A program made the position numbers and the translations under genes. From assembly GCA_036389335.1 (NCBI GenBank), contig DASVQC010000108.1, positions 16,440-80,439 of the forward strand: a stretch of 64,000 nucleotides of DNA, read 5' to 3'. How positions within the stretch are numbered: position 1 is the stretch's first letter; each line of letters begins with the position of its first letter. The stretch comes from JAIVGV01 sp036389335. GTDB taxonomy: Bacteria > Acidobacteriota > Blastocatellia > Pyrinomonadales > Pyrinomonadaceae. The notes beneath the pieces are model-generated. The model was not told the origin of the DNA and searched no databases. It worked only from the letters and a program-made list of their open reading frames with translations. Positions 8,541 through 18,427 of the stretch are shown here, piece by piece.

Positions 8541-8713
8541 GCCGCGCGTCGAGGGAGGAAGACTGAACGGGGAGCTTGAACAAGCTAAGGTATGGTCCAC
8601 TCCAAAGCAGAAATTATTATCAGGCCAATGAGACGGCCACGAATGGGGCACAACAGTCTCAATCGTACGACCATCAACACTTCACGTCGCACACCGGCAA
8701 TCAATTCCGGCAA
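8541..8713. other. Lower-GC spacer before the minus-strand gene at 8714
   Basis: This 173-base spacer separates convergent genes and is clearly less GC-rich than its left neighbour. A short direct repeat, CGGCAATCAATT, occurs twice near 8694-8720, its second copy overlapping the next gene's 3' end. No coding region or terminator is evident. Confidence 0.4.
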
Positions 8714-9460
8714 TCAATTACAACACTTCCCAGGCTGGGGCCACTTCTTAGCCAGCCTACGAACCTCCTTGAGAAATGTTTCCGCGTCCATATCTTTGAC
8801 CTCATTCTTCACGGGATCGGTGTCCCTCCCATGAGATTTCACCTTTGCCCCGTCACCCGGCAGGTCGATCATCCCCTGCGGGCCCCCGGTCAGATCGTAC
8901 ATCGGGCTTCTAACTTTGTATTGGCTCAGGTACAAGAGGTAAGTTCTACCGTTGATCATCTTTTCAAAGCTCGGCGTCACGACTTCAGCGGTAGTTCCAT
9001 CCGGAAACGTAACCCTGCCGCCCACCAAAGCGACCTTGATGGTGCTGCCCGGCTGGACATCTCCTTTCAGCACCTCCTGCACGATCACATCATAGTTGGT
9101 CGTAATTAACTGGCCGTCCGGGGTCAACTCACACACGTTCTTAACCGGCACGCCCACCACCACCGCCTCGCTACTCGCGGTGAGCTTCTCCATGCCAAAA
9201 CTCAGCCAGTCGGGGTGTGGATCAAAGGGGCGCACAAAATTACCTTTGAGCTTGGCGGCGGCCTTGAGCCCCCCCCGCCTTAGAGCTTCCACCACCGCCA
9301 TGTGCTCCTCGTAGGACTCATCGGACTCGTTGCGTGCCGGCTCAGCTTTAGACTGTCCTCTCTGACTCTGCGCGAGAGCCATCCTGCCTACCCCGACCGC
9401 CACAAGAGCACAGACAAGGAACAAAATATAGTATTTCGCCGCGCCATTTCTTTTCAGCAT
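8714..9460 (-). CDS. Exported protein of unknown function
   Basis: A 248-residue protein with a Sec signal peptide: KR-rich start, hydrophobic core at about 10-28, ALA cleavage site. GGAGG lies at good distance before the ATG at 9460. The mature part contains a compact beta-rich segment (ITTNYDVIVQEVLKGDV, NGRTYLLYLSQY) resembling small exported domains around predicted proteases, but I do not recognise a family. It shares a lower-GC patch with the broken metalloprotease next door. Confidence 0.7.
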   Translation of the reverse strand: MLKRNGAAKYYILFLVCALVAVGVGRMALAQSQRGQSKAEPARNESDESYEEHMAVVEALRRGGLKAAAKLKGNFVRPFDPHPDWLSFGMEKLTASSEAVVVGVPVKNVCELTPDGQLITTNYDVIVQEVLKGDVQPGSTIKVALVGGRVTFPDGTTAEVVTPSFEKMINGRTYLLYLSQYKVRSPMYDLTGGPQGMIDLPGDGAKVKSHGRDTDPVKNEVKDMDAETFLKEVRRLAKKWPQPGKCCN

Positions 9461-9495
9461 CGTTACGCCTCCAGATGAACTCTCAGCATGACCGC

Positions 9496-10241
9496 CTAAC
9501 TACAAGTCATCCCGACATACTCCCACTCGTGCACCGTGTGGCAGCCTTCCGCGTCGCAGTAATCGTAGTCCACCATCTCGTACTGATCTTGGCAGCCCCC
9601 TCCGTCCCCGCCATAAGGAGAGTGGTGTATGACGGGGGCGCGGGCGCAGAATGTCGCGCGGCAATTCACCACCTCTTGGGCGTCAGCCTGCGTCACACTG
9701 AGCGCGCCCGCGGGCGTTGAGCAATCCTGCCCCGGCCTCATGATGTCGGCGTCCGTAACGTGAGCTAAACCGAGGTAGTGCCCGATCTCATGCATCATGA
9801 CGGCAACGAACTCGGCATTCCCCAAGAATAACGCTCTGTTCTTTAATGTCAGACCCCAGTAGATGGATTGGGACGCCGGGTCTTCCCTCGCACAGCCGTC
9901 AGTGCCCGTCGGCGACTCATCACTGGTGTAGGTAAATGTGAGATCGGCGGTCGTCCCGGCGGGGGCGGGATCAAACACTACGCCCGTCGTTTCGCTCCGA
10001 GCATTCCAACCGTCCAGCGCCTCTTGGATTTGCGGCTGTAGCGAATCGCCCCGTTCATACTAACCGTAATGTGTATCTTGCCGTCCGGGCCGGGAGACTT
10101 AGTGCATATTCTCGTCCTGTATTCGCGGGGCAGGCAGTCGGCCAGTACGGCAACAGTGAACCACGATCCGACCAGAGCAAAAGTAATAAGTACGCCGAGC
10201 GCGGCACGGGCGCGATGACCCGCTGCATACTCGATCAGAAT
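9496..10241 (-). pseudogene. Exported matrixin-like zinc metalloprotease, frameshifted
   Basis: The 3' part (open from about 10059 down to 9496) encodes SLQPQIQEALDGWN, a TSDESPTGTDG loop and HEIGHYLGLAH, the zinc-binding H-E-x2-H-x2-G-x2-H motif. The 5' part, in another frame, encodes a signal peptide (ALGVLITFALVGSWFTVAVL) and DGKIHITVSMNGAIR. The two join if one base is restored near 10040-10060. GGAGG at 10246-10250 precedes this frame, but only ATT or CTG follows at a suitable distance, with no ATG. One base change plus a missing start suggest decay, or a sequence error. Confidence 0.7.
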
Positions 10242-10473
10242 CTAACCTCCGACCAGGAAAGGCTTGGTGAAGACCGCACTGACCCTGTGTGCCGCTGAAA
10301 GGTTAAGTAGCCGCCTCAGGAAGAACTGGTGATTGCTTGTGTGAGATTAACGGGGGCGAGGACTCCTGCTCTTGCGCGGAAACGCGCTAGGCCCGCAGAT
10401 TAAGCTGGTTTTTAATTTATGTCCAGAGAAAACTTAACTTATTGAGGCGATGCGGGCGGCGGGCCGGAAGGCC

Positions 10474-10513
10474 GAAGGGCGGAGGATCAAACTGAACCTC
10501 CGCCCTTCTTACT
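10474..10513 (+). terminator. Intrinsic-terminator-like hairpin
   Basis: A perfect 12-bp stem (GAAGGGCGGAGG at 10474-10485 with its complement at 10497-10508) and 11-base loop are followed on the plus strand by TTACTTTTT. It lies 35 bases beyond the minus-strand lipoprotein stop and may also stop that transcript, although the minus side lacks a T-run. The spacer 10250-10542 holds nothing else recognisable. Confidence 0.6.
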
Positions 10514-10542
10514 TTTTGAAGTCTCGTGCGGGCCGGGACGGA

Positions 10543-11607
10543 TTACATGCCGCCCTTCATGATCGTCGTGCCCTGATGGTAGGCGGCCAGCCACTTGCCG
10601 CCGCGGTTGACCCAGACGCTTGAGTGGCGCATCCCCGCCGGGGGGAAGCCTTTGGAGCTGCCCTTGGCGACATAGGTCACGATCTTCGCGTCGTCGTCGA
10701 GCGTCACGGTTCTGAAGTCGCTGAGCGTGGCCTTGAACGTCCCGGTGCTGACCATCTGCCGCAAGGCGTCGATTGATGCCGCCCTCGTGTAGACGCCGTC
10801 CGGCTCGACTTCGAACATGTCCTCGGTGAGCAGGGTCGCGAAGCCGTCGATGTTCTTCTTCTCGAAGGCGTCCCAGACCAGCTTCTCGTTGGCCTCGGCG
10901 TCCGCCGTGGTCGTCAGCGCGGCGGGGCTGGCGGTGGTCGCGGCGTTCGCGTTCCTCTCGCCGCCGGGGGCGATGTTAACGTTGCGCGTGTTGCCGGGGG
11001 CGACGTTGACGTTCCTCGTCAGGTCGGAGCTGTTGGCGTTCTTCCCGCCCGCGGCGTTGGCGTTCTTGGAGTTCGCCGCGCCCTGCGTCAGCGTCGGCGG
11101 CTCGACGGGCGTGACCTGATGGTAGACGGCGAGCCACTTGCCCCCGCGCCAGACCTTCGCCGTGGCGTGGCGCTCGGCGGGCGCGTTCGCCGGGATGGGC
11201 TTGCCGCCCACGCTGCCCTTCATGGTGACGCTGTAGGCGACGACCGCCGCGTCGTCGTCGAGCTTCAAGACCTTGAAGTCGGACAGGCTCACTTCCGTCA
11301 GGTCGAAGGTCTTGACGTAGGCGAGCGTCTGGGCCTTGGTATTCACCCCCATGGGCGTCACCTCGATGAAGGTGTCGTCGATGACGGCGGCGAGGGCGTC
11401 GCCGTTCTTCGCCTTGATCCAGTCCCAGGCTTGGCGCTCGTTCGCGATCACGTCGTCGTTCGTCCACGACGCCGCCGCGGACCTCATGTTGGAGTTCGAC
11501 GCGTTCGCGTTCGACGCGTTCGCGTTCGAGTTGGCGTTGTCGGTCGGCGCGGGGGCGCACGCCGCCGCGAGGAGCAGCAGCGCGGCGCAGAGGTAGATTC
11601 GCTTCAT
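10543..11607 (-). CDS. Lipoprotein with two tandem NTF2/SnoaL-like domains
   Basis: Start ATG 11607 (12 bases after AAGGAG) gives a signal peptide with LLLLAAAC lipobox. Two homologous alpha+beta domains follow, about residues 50-165 and 235-350. Both run from a W-x-A/D-W-D-like helix through VSLSDFKVLKLDDDAAVVAYS or TLSDFRTVTLDDDAKIVTYV to a common WLAVYHQ / WLAAYHQ end, as in DUF4440/SnoaL-like NTF2 folds. Asn/Ala-rich linkers (NANSNANASNANA and a longer one between the domains) look like periplasmic tethers. Ligand or enzymatic role is unknown. Confidence 0.75.
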   Translation of the reverse strand: MKRIYLCAALLLLAAACAPAPTDNANSNANASNANASNSNMRSAAASWTNDDVIANERQAWDWIKAKNGDALAAVIDDTFIEVTPMGVNTKAQTLAYVKTFDLTEVSLSDFKVLKLDDDAAVVAYSVTMKGSVGGKPIPANAPAERHATAKVWRGGKWLAVYHQVTPVEPPTLTQGAANSKNANAAGGKNANSSDLTRNVNVAPGNTRNVNIAPGGERNANAATTASPAALTTTADAEANEKLVWDAFEKKNIDGFATLLTEDMFEVEPDGVYTRAASIDALRQMVSTGTFKATLSDFRTVTLDDDAKIVTYVAKGSSKGFPPAGMRHSSVWVNRGGKWLAAYHQGTTIMKGGM

Positions 11608-11685
11608 TGGCAGGTTCAACTCCTTCACGCGAGGGGGAATGGTGAATGCGCGGAGTTTCTACGCCAAAAGCGTGATCAAGTCAAG

Positions 11686-11892
11686 AAAGCCGTGAACCGT
11701 GACGGGTGACGGGTGACAGGGAAGAAGTGATGAGTGATGAGTAATGAGTGATGAGTGATGAGTGGTGAGTGGTGAGTGATGAGTGGTGAGTGGTGAGTGA
11801 TGAGTAACAACTCTTAACTCATCACCCATCACCCACCACTCATCACTTCCTCTTCCCTGTCACCCGTCACCTGTTACCCGTCACGGCTTTTA
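11686..11892 (+). repeat. Hub-and-arm palindrome, copy 2 (TGACGGG / TGATGAG / TGGTGAG arms)
   Basis: The longest copy. The left arm runs AAAGCCGTGAACCGTGACGG then TGATGAG and TGGTGAG units; the right arm runs CTCATCACCCATCACCC to CCCGTCACGGCTTTTA. The hub here is GTAACAACTCTTAACTC. Its right end is exactly the TAA stop (11890-11892) of the minus-strand gene that follows. Confidence 0.85.
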
Positions 11893-12141
11893 GGATTCGC
11901 GGCTCCTGAGGGCGGAGAGGGCGGCGGCGCACTCGTCGCAGAGCCAGACGGCGATCTGATCTGCGTCCGCCCAGTAGAAGGAGGTGACGCGGGTGGCGAA
12001 CTCGGCGGCGGCACGCGCGCGCAGGCGCTGGAGCGACTGCACGTAGCTCCTGCCGTCGTAGAGGCTGCCGCGCGCCCCCGGCTTGCGGTGGACGCACTCG
12101 CGCTGGCGGTAGCTCTGTTCGTTGAAGACTGCGGCTGACAT
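11890..12141 (-). CDS. Small protein of unknown function
   Basis: An 83-residue soluble protein with GGGAGGT ahead of its ATG at 12141. It contains a C-V-H near residues 16-18 and a C-terminal WLCDEC motif, which could bind a metal, separated by a helical Arg/Ala-rich stretch. No family recognised. It lies immediately downstream of the bactofilin gene on the same strand and may share its transcript. Confidence 0.6.
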   Translation of the reverse strand: MSAAVFNEQSYRQRECVHRKPGARGSLYDGRSYVQSLQRLRARAAAEFATRVTSFYWADADQIAVWLCDECAAALSALRSRES

Positions 12142-12173
12142 CTGAAACCTCCCTGCTCGTCGACCCTCGGCGT

Positions 12174-12815
12174 CTAGGCGGCGTTGCGAGAGCGCGCTCG
12201 CGCCGGGGCGCTCGTCATGCGGCAGCCGCCCTCGAAGATCGCGCCCTCCTCGACGACGAGCGCGGGCGTCTGCAGGTTGCCGGAGACGCGCGCCGTGCGC
12301 CCCAGCTCGATGCGCTCCGCGGCGGTGATGTCGCCCTCGACCGTGCCGTTGATCTTGGCGACGGCGACCGCGACCTGCGCCTCGACCCGCCCGCCGGAGC
12401 TGACGATGAGCGTGCCGTCCGGAGAGTTGACCCGCCCCGAGAGCCGACCATCGACGCGCATCATCCCCTTGAAGTTGATCTCGCCCGCGAGCGTGCTCGC
12501 GCCGCCGACGAAGCCGCCGACGCCCCCGTCCTTCATGCCGCGCGCGAGCGCGTCCGTCTCGCTGACCGCACGCGCGGGCTGCGGCTGCGGCTGCGGCGGC
12601 GTCTGTTGCGGCGGCGCGACCGCGGCGGGCGCGCTTCGCGGCGCGGGCTGGGCCTCGCGGTGCTGCGCCTGCTGCGCTCCCTGCGGCGGGCTCTGTTGCG
12701 CGTGCGGCTGCACGTTCGGCTGCGCCGGCGTCTGCGTCGCGGGCCGCGCGCCCGCCGCCGGTTGCTGCGCGGGTTGCTCCGGCTCGTTCCTGTTACCCCT
12801 GCCCATCCTCAACAT
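12174..12815 (-). CDS. Bactofilin family polymer-forming protein
   Basis: A 213-residue protein. The first 90 or so residues are Gln/Pro/Ala-rich and disordered. The core, from GGFVGGASTLAGEINFKG to VVEEGAIFEGGCRM, has the regular beta-helical repeats of bactofilins (LSGRVNSPDGTLIVSSGGRV, AKINGTVEGDITAAERIEL). Bactofilins self-assemble into membrane-associated filaments that affect cell shape or organise wall enzymes. AAGGAG stands ahead of the ATG at 12815. The NagZ-like wall-recycling enzyme lies nearby upstream, but 284 bases of spacer separate them. Confidence 0.9.
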   Translation of the reverse strand: MLRMGRGNRNEPEQPAQQPAAGARPATQTPAQPNVQPHAQQSPPQGAQQAQHREAQPAPRSAPAAVAPPQQTPPQPQPQPARAVSETDALARGMKDGGVGGFVGGASTLAGEINFKGMMRVDGRLSGRVNSPDGTLIVSSGGRVEAQVAVAVAKINGTVEGDITAAERIELGRTARVSGNLQTPALVVEEGAIFEGGCRMTSAPARARSRNAA

Positions 12816-13099
12816 CTCGGTTGCGCTCCTTCCCTGCTCGAACCTGAAAAAATTTCCGCCCGCGCGTGGCGCGCGGCTTCAGTTATTTATGCCTGACCCG
12901 CGCCGGACACACGAAGGGCGTGCGGGGCGGGAGAGATTCTTCTGTTTTGTGAGCGTTGTCTGAAGTGAGGGCTTACGGCCCCGGCGCGGCTCTTTCGCGC
13001 CGCGGGGCGATCCGCATCTTACGCGAGTCGCGGCGCGGAGTTTATTACGGAGCCGTTGCGTTGTGGTTATCTTACGGGTGCGGCGCGAAAATCGGTCGG

Positions 13100-14332
13100 C
13101 TAGAAGTTCGACGACGTGCGCTCCGTGCCTTCGGGCGTGCCGTAGCGCGGCGCGTACTCCTCGTCGCACTCCGCGGCCTTCAGCTCCGCCTTCAGCTCGC
13201 CCATGCGCCTCGAAACGGCGGCGAACTCTTCCGCGTCGAACGGCTCGTAGGCGGCGGCGGCGGCGAGGGCGCGGTCGATGCGCGCGTTCGCCGCGTCGAG
13301 CACGCCGGCGGAGACGCGCCCCCCCTCGACCGCCTCGACGATCAGGTCGCGCGCCTCGACGAAGTTAGCCGCGCTCTCGCAGATCAGGATCATGTCCGAG
13401 CCCGCCTCGACCGCGCGCAGCGAAGCCTCCGCGACCGAGAGCGTCTGCACGACCGCGCCCATCTCCATGTCGTCCGTGATGATCAAGCCTTTGAACTTCA
13501 GGGCGAGGCGCAAGAGCTTCATCACCACGTTGCCGCTGATCGTGGCGGGCAGTTGGTGTATCTCTTCGAGCGTGGGTAGGTCGGCGGTGCGGCGGAACCA
13601 CGCCTGCAAAAATTCCGAGACTTCGGGGAACGCCGCGTGGCTCACCATCACGGAATGCAAACGCTCGCCCGGTCGGTGGAACATCAAGTCCATGAAGGGC
13701 ACCAGATCGCGCTGCAAAATCTCCTCCCACGTGTGGGTGATGACGGGCAGGCGGCGGTGCGAATCGACGACCGAGCCGCCGAGGCCCGGAAAGTGTTTGC
13801 CGCACCCGACGACGCCGTGCGACTGCAACCCGTCGAGGTACGCGCCCGCGAGGCGCGAGACCTCTTCGGGCGTCGCGCCGAAGGTGCGCGCGCGCAACCC
13901 GTTCTCCTCGTTGCCGCCCTTGAGATCGAGCACGGGCGCGAAGTTGATGTTGAAGCCGAGCTGCCGGAGCGCGAGCGCGGAGAGTTCGCCGAACTTGCGC
14001 GCGAGTTCCGAGCGCCCGGCGAGCCGGACCGACTTCGCCGAGGGCATCGGCTCTGAGATTTCGCGGAAGCGGTCGACCAACCCGCCCTCCTGATCGACGC
14101 CGATGAGCGCCCGCCCGCCGAGCGCGTCGTGCACCTGCGTGGTGAGCATCGAGACCTGTTCGGCGGATTCGATGTTGCGCCCGAAGAGGATCACCCCGCC
14201 GGGCCGCACCTCGCGCAGCATCTCGCGCAGCCCCTTGTCGAGTCGCGTCGAAGGCAAGCCGACGAAGAGGAGCCGCCCGGCCTTCCGTCGCAACTCCTCG
14301 CGGTTCGTCTTGTTCCCCTGCTCGTCAGTCAT
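13100..14332 (-). CDS. nagZ: Glycoside hydrolase family 3 beta-N-acetylhexosaminidase (NagZ-like)
   Basis: About 410 residues. GVDQEGG, KHFPGLGGSVVDSH (general acid/base His loop) and TDDMEMGAV (nucleophile Asp) are the NagZ signatures for removing N-acetylglucosamine from muropeptides in cytoplasmic wall recycling. No signal peptide is seen. There is an insertion around residues 210-260 (RPGERLHSVMVSH onwards) relative to the shortest NagZ proteins. The start is ATG 14332; a GTG directly before it is an alternative. Confidence 0.85.
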   Translation of the reverse strand: MTDEQGNKTNREELRRKAGRLLFVGLPSTRLDKGLREMLREVRPGGVILFGRNIESAEQVSMLTTQVHDALGGRALIGVDQEGGLVDRFREISEPMPSAKSVRLAGRSELARKFGELSALALRQLGFNINFAPVLDLKGGNEENGLRARTFGATPEEVSRLAGAYLDGLQSHGVVGCGKHFPGLGGSVVDSHRRLPVITHTWEEILQRDLVPFMDLMFHRPGERLHSVMVSHAAFPEVSEFLQAWFRRTADLPTLEEIHQLPATISGNVVMKLLRLALKFKGLIITDDMEMGAVVQTLSVAEASLRAVEAGSDMILICESAANFVEARDLIVEAVEGGRVSAGVLDAANARIDRALAAAAAYEPFDAEEFAAVSRRMGELKAELKAAECDEEYAPRYGTPEGTERTSSNF

Positions 14333-14462
14333 CACTTTAAGAGTCCCTGCAGTCCAGCTTAGAGACGCGCGCCCGAACTTTCAAGACGCGCGACCCGCCC
14401 CCGCGCTTTGTTATACTTAAATCGCGTCGCAAACCTTGTGCCTTTTGCGTTCGGCTTTGTGC

Positions 14463-14505
14463 CCCCGGCGTGAGAAATAGTTTCACGCCGGAGGCGCCGG
14501 GGGCG
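14463..14505 (+). repeat. GCGTGA-hub hairpin, copy 1
   Basis: CCGGCGTGA-GAAATAG-TTTCACGCCGG forms a small hairpin, extended by surrounding CCCCCGG and GCGCCGGGGGCG sequence. The identical hub recurs at 15601-15630, and related hubs occur at 31350 and 54620. It lies in the spacer ahead of queG, which also has a TATACT box at 14412-14417 without a clear -35. Confidence 0.7.
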
Positions 14506-14575
14506 CTGGGGGCGTAAGGGCGCGAAGGTCTTGCAGAGAGTTCTTATTCCGCAGAGGGCGTGAGGGCCTCATTCG

Positions 14576-15547
14576 ATGTCCGAGGCGAGTGACATTCCGA
14601 CGACGCCAGCCGGGCTGACCGCGCTCGTCAAAACGCTCGCGCGCGCCGAGGGCTTCCACGCGGTCGGCGTCGCGCGCGCCGAGCCGCTGCGGGAGGAGCG
14701 CGCGCGCCTCGAAGAGTGGCTGCGGCGCGGCCACCACGGCGAGATGCGCTGGATGGAGCGCGACACCGAGCAGCGCACGGACCCGCGCCTCCTCTTCCCC
14801 GCGGCGCGCTCGGTCGTCGTCTGCGCGCTCAACTACTTCACGCCGCACGAGCACTCCGGCGACGCGGCGACCGGCAAAATCTCGCGCTACGCGTGGGGCG
14901 ACGATTATCACGACGTGGTCGGCGGTAAACTCAAAAACCTCCTCGCGCGCATCAAAGAGCGCGTCCCCGGCGCGGAGGGCAAGGCGTGCGTCGATATCCA
15001 GCCGATGATGGACAAGGCTTGGGCCGTGCGCGCGGGGCTCGGCTGGATCGGCAAGCACACGAACCTCATCACGCGCGAACGTGGCTCGTGGGTCTTCGTC
15101 GGCGAGTTGCTGCTCAACCTCGAACTCGACCACGACGCCGAGCGCGTGGAGGATCACTGCGGCTCCTGCACGCTCTGCCTCGAAGCCTGCCCGACGCAGG
15201 CGATCACCGAAGCCTACGTCGTCGATTCGACCAAGTGCATCTCCTACGCGACCATCGAGCTGCGCGCGCCGCAACTGCCCGAAGAGGTCGCCGGCCACCT
15301 CGGGGGCTGGCTCTACGGCTGCGACGTCTGCCAAGAGGTCTGCCCCTGGAACCGCTTCGAGCAGCCGACCGACGAACCGCGCTTCGAGCCCCGCGACGGC
15401 AACGTCTCGCCCTCCCTCGCCGACGTCCTCTCGCTCACCCCCGACACCTACGCCGCCCGCTTCCGCCGCTCCGCCGTCAAGCGCGCCAAGCTCGCCGGCC
15501 TCCAACGCAACGCCCGCGCCCTGCTCACGGGCGACGACGGCAGCTAG
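14576..15547 (+). CDS. queG: Epoxyqueuosine reductase QueG
   Basis: A 323-residue enzyme that reduces epoxyqueuosine to queuosine in tRNA, using cobalamin and two 4Fe-4S clusters. ALNYF with nearby YAWGDDYH, GWIGKHTNLI, CGSCTLCLEACPTQAI (about 194-209) and CDVCQEVCPWN (about 249-259) are diagnostic. It is somewhat shorter than the E. coli enzyme, lacking the C-terminal HEAT-repeat extension. Flanked on both sides by copies of the same small hairpin repeat. Confidence 0.93.
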   Translation: MSEASDIPTTPAGLTALVKTLARAEGFHAVGVARAEPLREERARLEEWLRRGHHGEMRWMERDTEQRTDPRLLFPAARSVVVCALNYFTPHEHSGDAATGKISRYAWGDDYHDVVGGKLKNLLARIKERVPGAEGKACVDIQPMMDKAWAVRAGLGWIGKHTNLITRERGSWVFVGELLLNLELDHDAERVEDHCGSCTLCLEACPTQAITEAYVVDSTKCISYATIELRAPQLPEEVAGHLGGWLYGCDVCQEVCPWNRFEQPTDEPRFEPRDGNVSPSLADVLSLTPDTYAARFRRSAVKRAKLAGLQRNARALLTGDDGS

Positions 15548-15590
15548 GATTCCGCCTTAAACTTCACGGCCCGGATTCTTCCGCGCCATT

Positions 15591-15648
15591 TCTTAGCGCC
15601 TCCGGCGTGAGAAATAGTTTCACGCCGGGGGCGACGGAGGCGCTAAGA
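15591..15648 (+). repeat. GCGTGA-hub hairpin, copy 2
   Basis: A nested palindrome: outer arms CTTAGCGCCTCCG and its near complement CGGAGGCGCTAAG enclose the same GGCGTGA-GAAATAG-TTTCACGCC hub seen at copy 1. It lies between the queG stop and moaA. Confidence 0.8.
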
Positions 15649-15750
15649 GGTAATATGCGGGGCGCGGGCTTGGAACTCACCCGCGCGCGTCGTATCATTA
15701 CCTTTAACGTCTCCCGCTCCTGCGCGCCGAAGCCTCGGAAGTTGAAAGCC

Positions 15751-16752
<1,002 letters not shown>

Positions 16753-16777
16753 CGGCGGCCCCCGCGAGGTGTGACGC

Positions 16778-17323
16778 ATGAGCACGAAGACCGAAGCCAC
16801 CATCGAAGACCTCTACCGCATCGACGGCAAGGCCGAGATCGTCAACGGAGAGATTGTGCGTATGCCCCCCACCGGAGGTCTGCCCAACAGCGCCGCGTTT
16901 GAGATTACGTTATCCCTGCGTGAGTACGCGAAACGCAGAAAGAGTGGCCACGCAGTAAGTGATAACGCCGCGTTCGTCGTCAACCTTCCTCACCGCAAAT
17001 CGTTTTCGCCGGACGCGGCCTTCTACGTCGGCGGGATCACGATGAAGTTCTTCGAGGGCGCGCCCGTCTTCGCCGTCGAGGTGAGGAGCGAGGGCGACTA
17101 CGGCGCGCGCGCCGAGCGAGAGATGGCGCAGAAGCGCGCCGACTATTTCGCGGCGGGCGCGCGTGTCGTGTGGGACGTTGATCTGTTGGGCGACGACGTG
17201 GTGCGCGCCTACCGCGCCGACGATCCCGAGCGTCCAAAGATTTTCCGCCGCGGCGAGGCGGCGGACGCGGAGCCCGCCGTGCCCGGCTGGGCGATGCCCG
17301 TCGACGATCTGTTCGTCGATTGA
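16778..17323 (+). CDS. Uma2-family (DUF820) putative PD-(D/E)XK nuclease
   Basis: A 181-residue protein with SPDAAFY and FAVEVRSEGDY, the Asp and Glu positions of the Uma2 restriction-endonuclease-like fold, followed by KRADYFAAGARVVWDVD. GAGGTG precedes ATG 16778. Uma2 proteins are abundant in cyanobacteria and acidobacteria, often as scattered paralogues; the biological role is not settled. The expected EVK triad Lys is replaced here by Arg (EVR), so activity is uncertain. Confidence 0.85.
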   Translation: MSTKTEATIEDLYRIDGKAEIVNGEIVRMPPTGGLPNSAAFEITLSLREYAKRRKSGHAVSDNAAFVVNLPHRKSFSPDAAFYVGGITMKFFEGAPVFAVEVRSEGDYGARAEREMAQKRADYFAAGARVVWDVDLLGDDVVRAYRADDPERPKIFRRGEAADAEPAVPGWAMPVDDLFVD

Positions 17324-17395
17324 AGGCGGCGGCCAAGGGGGGCGGCGGTTGATCGGGCGGCTTTCATTTTGAGTTTTTTCGGAGGTGTCCCGTCG

Positions 17396-18406
17396 ATGAG
17401 CAGTGTCAGAATCCCTCGCGCGGCGCGGCGCGCCCTGCTGTGTGCGCCGTTATTCGCGTTCACGTTGACGGCGGCGGGTGTGCGGGCGCAGGACGGCAAG
17501 GCGCGGCAGGTTCAGCCGCCGCAACAGCGGCCCGCGCCGCGGCAGCCCGCGCGCGACGCGCGGACGAGCACGATGCGCGTCGAGCTGGGCGCGCCCGTCG
17601 CCCAGACGCCCGTGCCGTTCGAGGGCGACTTCCGGCCCGCGCCCGCGCTCAGCTTCGTCACGCCCGACACGAGCTTCGACCGCAAGCTGGTGAAGGACTC
17701 GCCCTTCTCCGCCGAAGCCGTGACCGAGAGCGTCCAGACGCTCGGCGACGGCAACCGCATGGTGCGTAAGTCCGCGGCGCGCATCTTCCGCGACGCGGCG
17801 GGGCGCACGCGGCGCGAGCACTCTATGGATCGGCGCGGCGCGCAGACCGCCGACGGCGAAGAGCCGCGGCTCGTCGTCATCAACGACCCCGTCGCGCAGG
17901 TCAACTACGTCGTCGAGACCGCGCGGAAGACCGTGCGCCGGACGGAGACGCCGCCCGGCTTGATGGAGGCGCGTCAGCGCGCGATGGGCGGGGCCGACGA
18001 TGACTCGTTCGGCGTCCTGATGCCGACGAGCGCGGCGCACCGCCGCGCGGCACAGGGCGACGACGCGCCCGCGCCCCCGAAGCCGAAGCGCGAGCGGCTC
18101 GGCTCGCAGTTGATCGAGGGCGTCGAGGCCGAGGGCACGCGCACGACCCTGACGATCCCGGCGGGCGAGTTCGACAACGAGCGCGACATGGAGATCACGC
18201 ACGAGCAGTGGTACTCGCCCGAGCTCCGGATGGTCGTCCTGATGAAGCACAACGATCCGCGCTTCGGCGAGACCACGTTCCGCCTGACGAACGTCTCGCG
18301 GGGCGAGCCCGACCACTCGCTCTTCGAGCCGCCGCCGGGCTACAAGGTGGTCAGCGGGCGCGAGCCGCTGCCCTTCCCCGCTCGCCCGCGGCCCGCGAAG
18401 CCTTAA
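17396..18406 (+). CDS. Exported protein of unknown function
   Basis: About 336 residues. GGAGGT ends 9 bases before ATG 17396, which I prefer over a TTG 27 bases upstream. The signal peptide has an Arg-rich start, a hydrophobic core and a VRAQDG cleavage region. The mature protein begins Pro/Gln-rich, then contains a beta-rich domain with paired segments (ESVQTLGDGNRMVRKSAARI, EQWYSPELRMVVLMKHNDPR) of the type seen in acidobacterial exported proteins. Function unknown. The TPP riboswitch starts about 20 bases after its stop. Confidence 0.7.
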   Translation: MSSVRIPRAARRALLCAPLFAFTLTAAGVRAQDGKARQVQPPQQRPAPRQPARDARTSTMRVELGAPVAQTPVPFEGDFRPAPALSFVTPDTSFDRKLVKDSPFSAEAVTESVQTLGDGNRMVRKSAARIFRDAAGRTRREHSMDRRGAQTADGEEPRLVVINDPVAQVNYVVETARKTVRRTETPPGLMEARQRAMGGADDDSFGVLMPTSAAHRRAAQGDDAPAPPKPKRERLGSQLIEGVEAEGTRTTLTIPAGEFDNERDMEITHEQWYSPELRMVVLMKHNDPRFGETTFRLTNVSRGEPDHSLFEPPPGYKVVSGREPLPFPARPRPAKP

Positions 18407-18427
18407 GAATATTCGAAGTCGATTTTT

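Noticed and set aside
11700..11886. CRISPR array suggested by repeated TGATGAG units
   Set aside because: Units are only about 7 bases, adjacent without spacers, and form a palindrome; no cas genes nearby.
14986..15750. Upstream extension of the moaA frame over queG
   Set aside because: Arg/Ala-rich translation of queG in another frame; MoaA similarity starts only at 15751.
16778..17323. Toxin-antitoxin or restriction module containing the Uma2 protein
   Set aside because: No partner gene within the neighbourhood; flanking genes are moaA and an exported protein.
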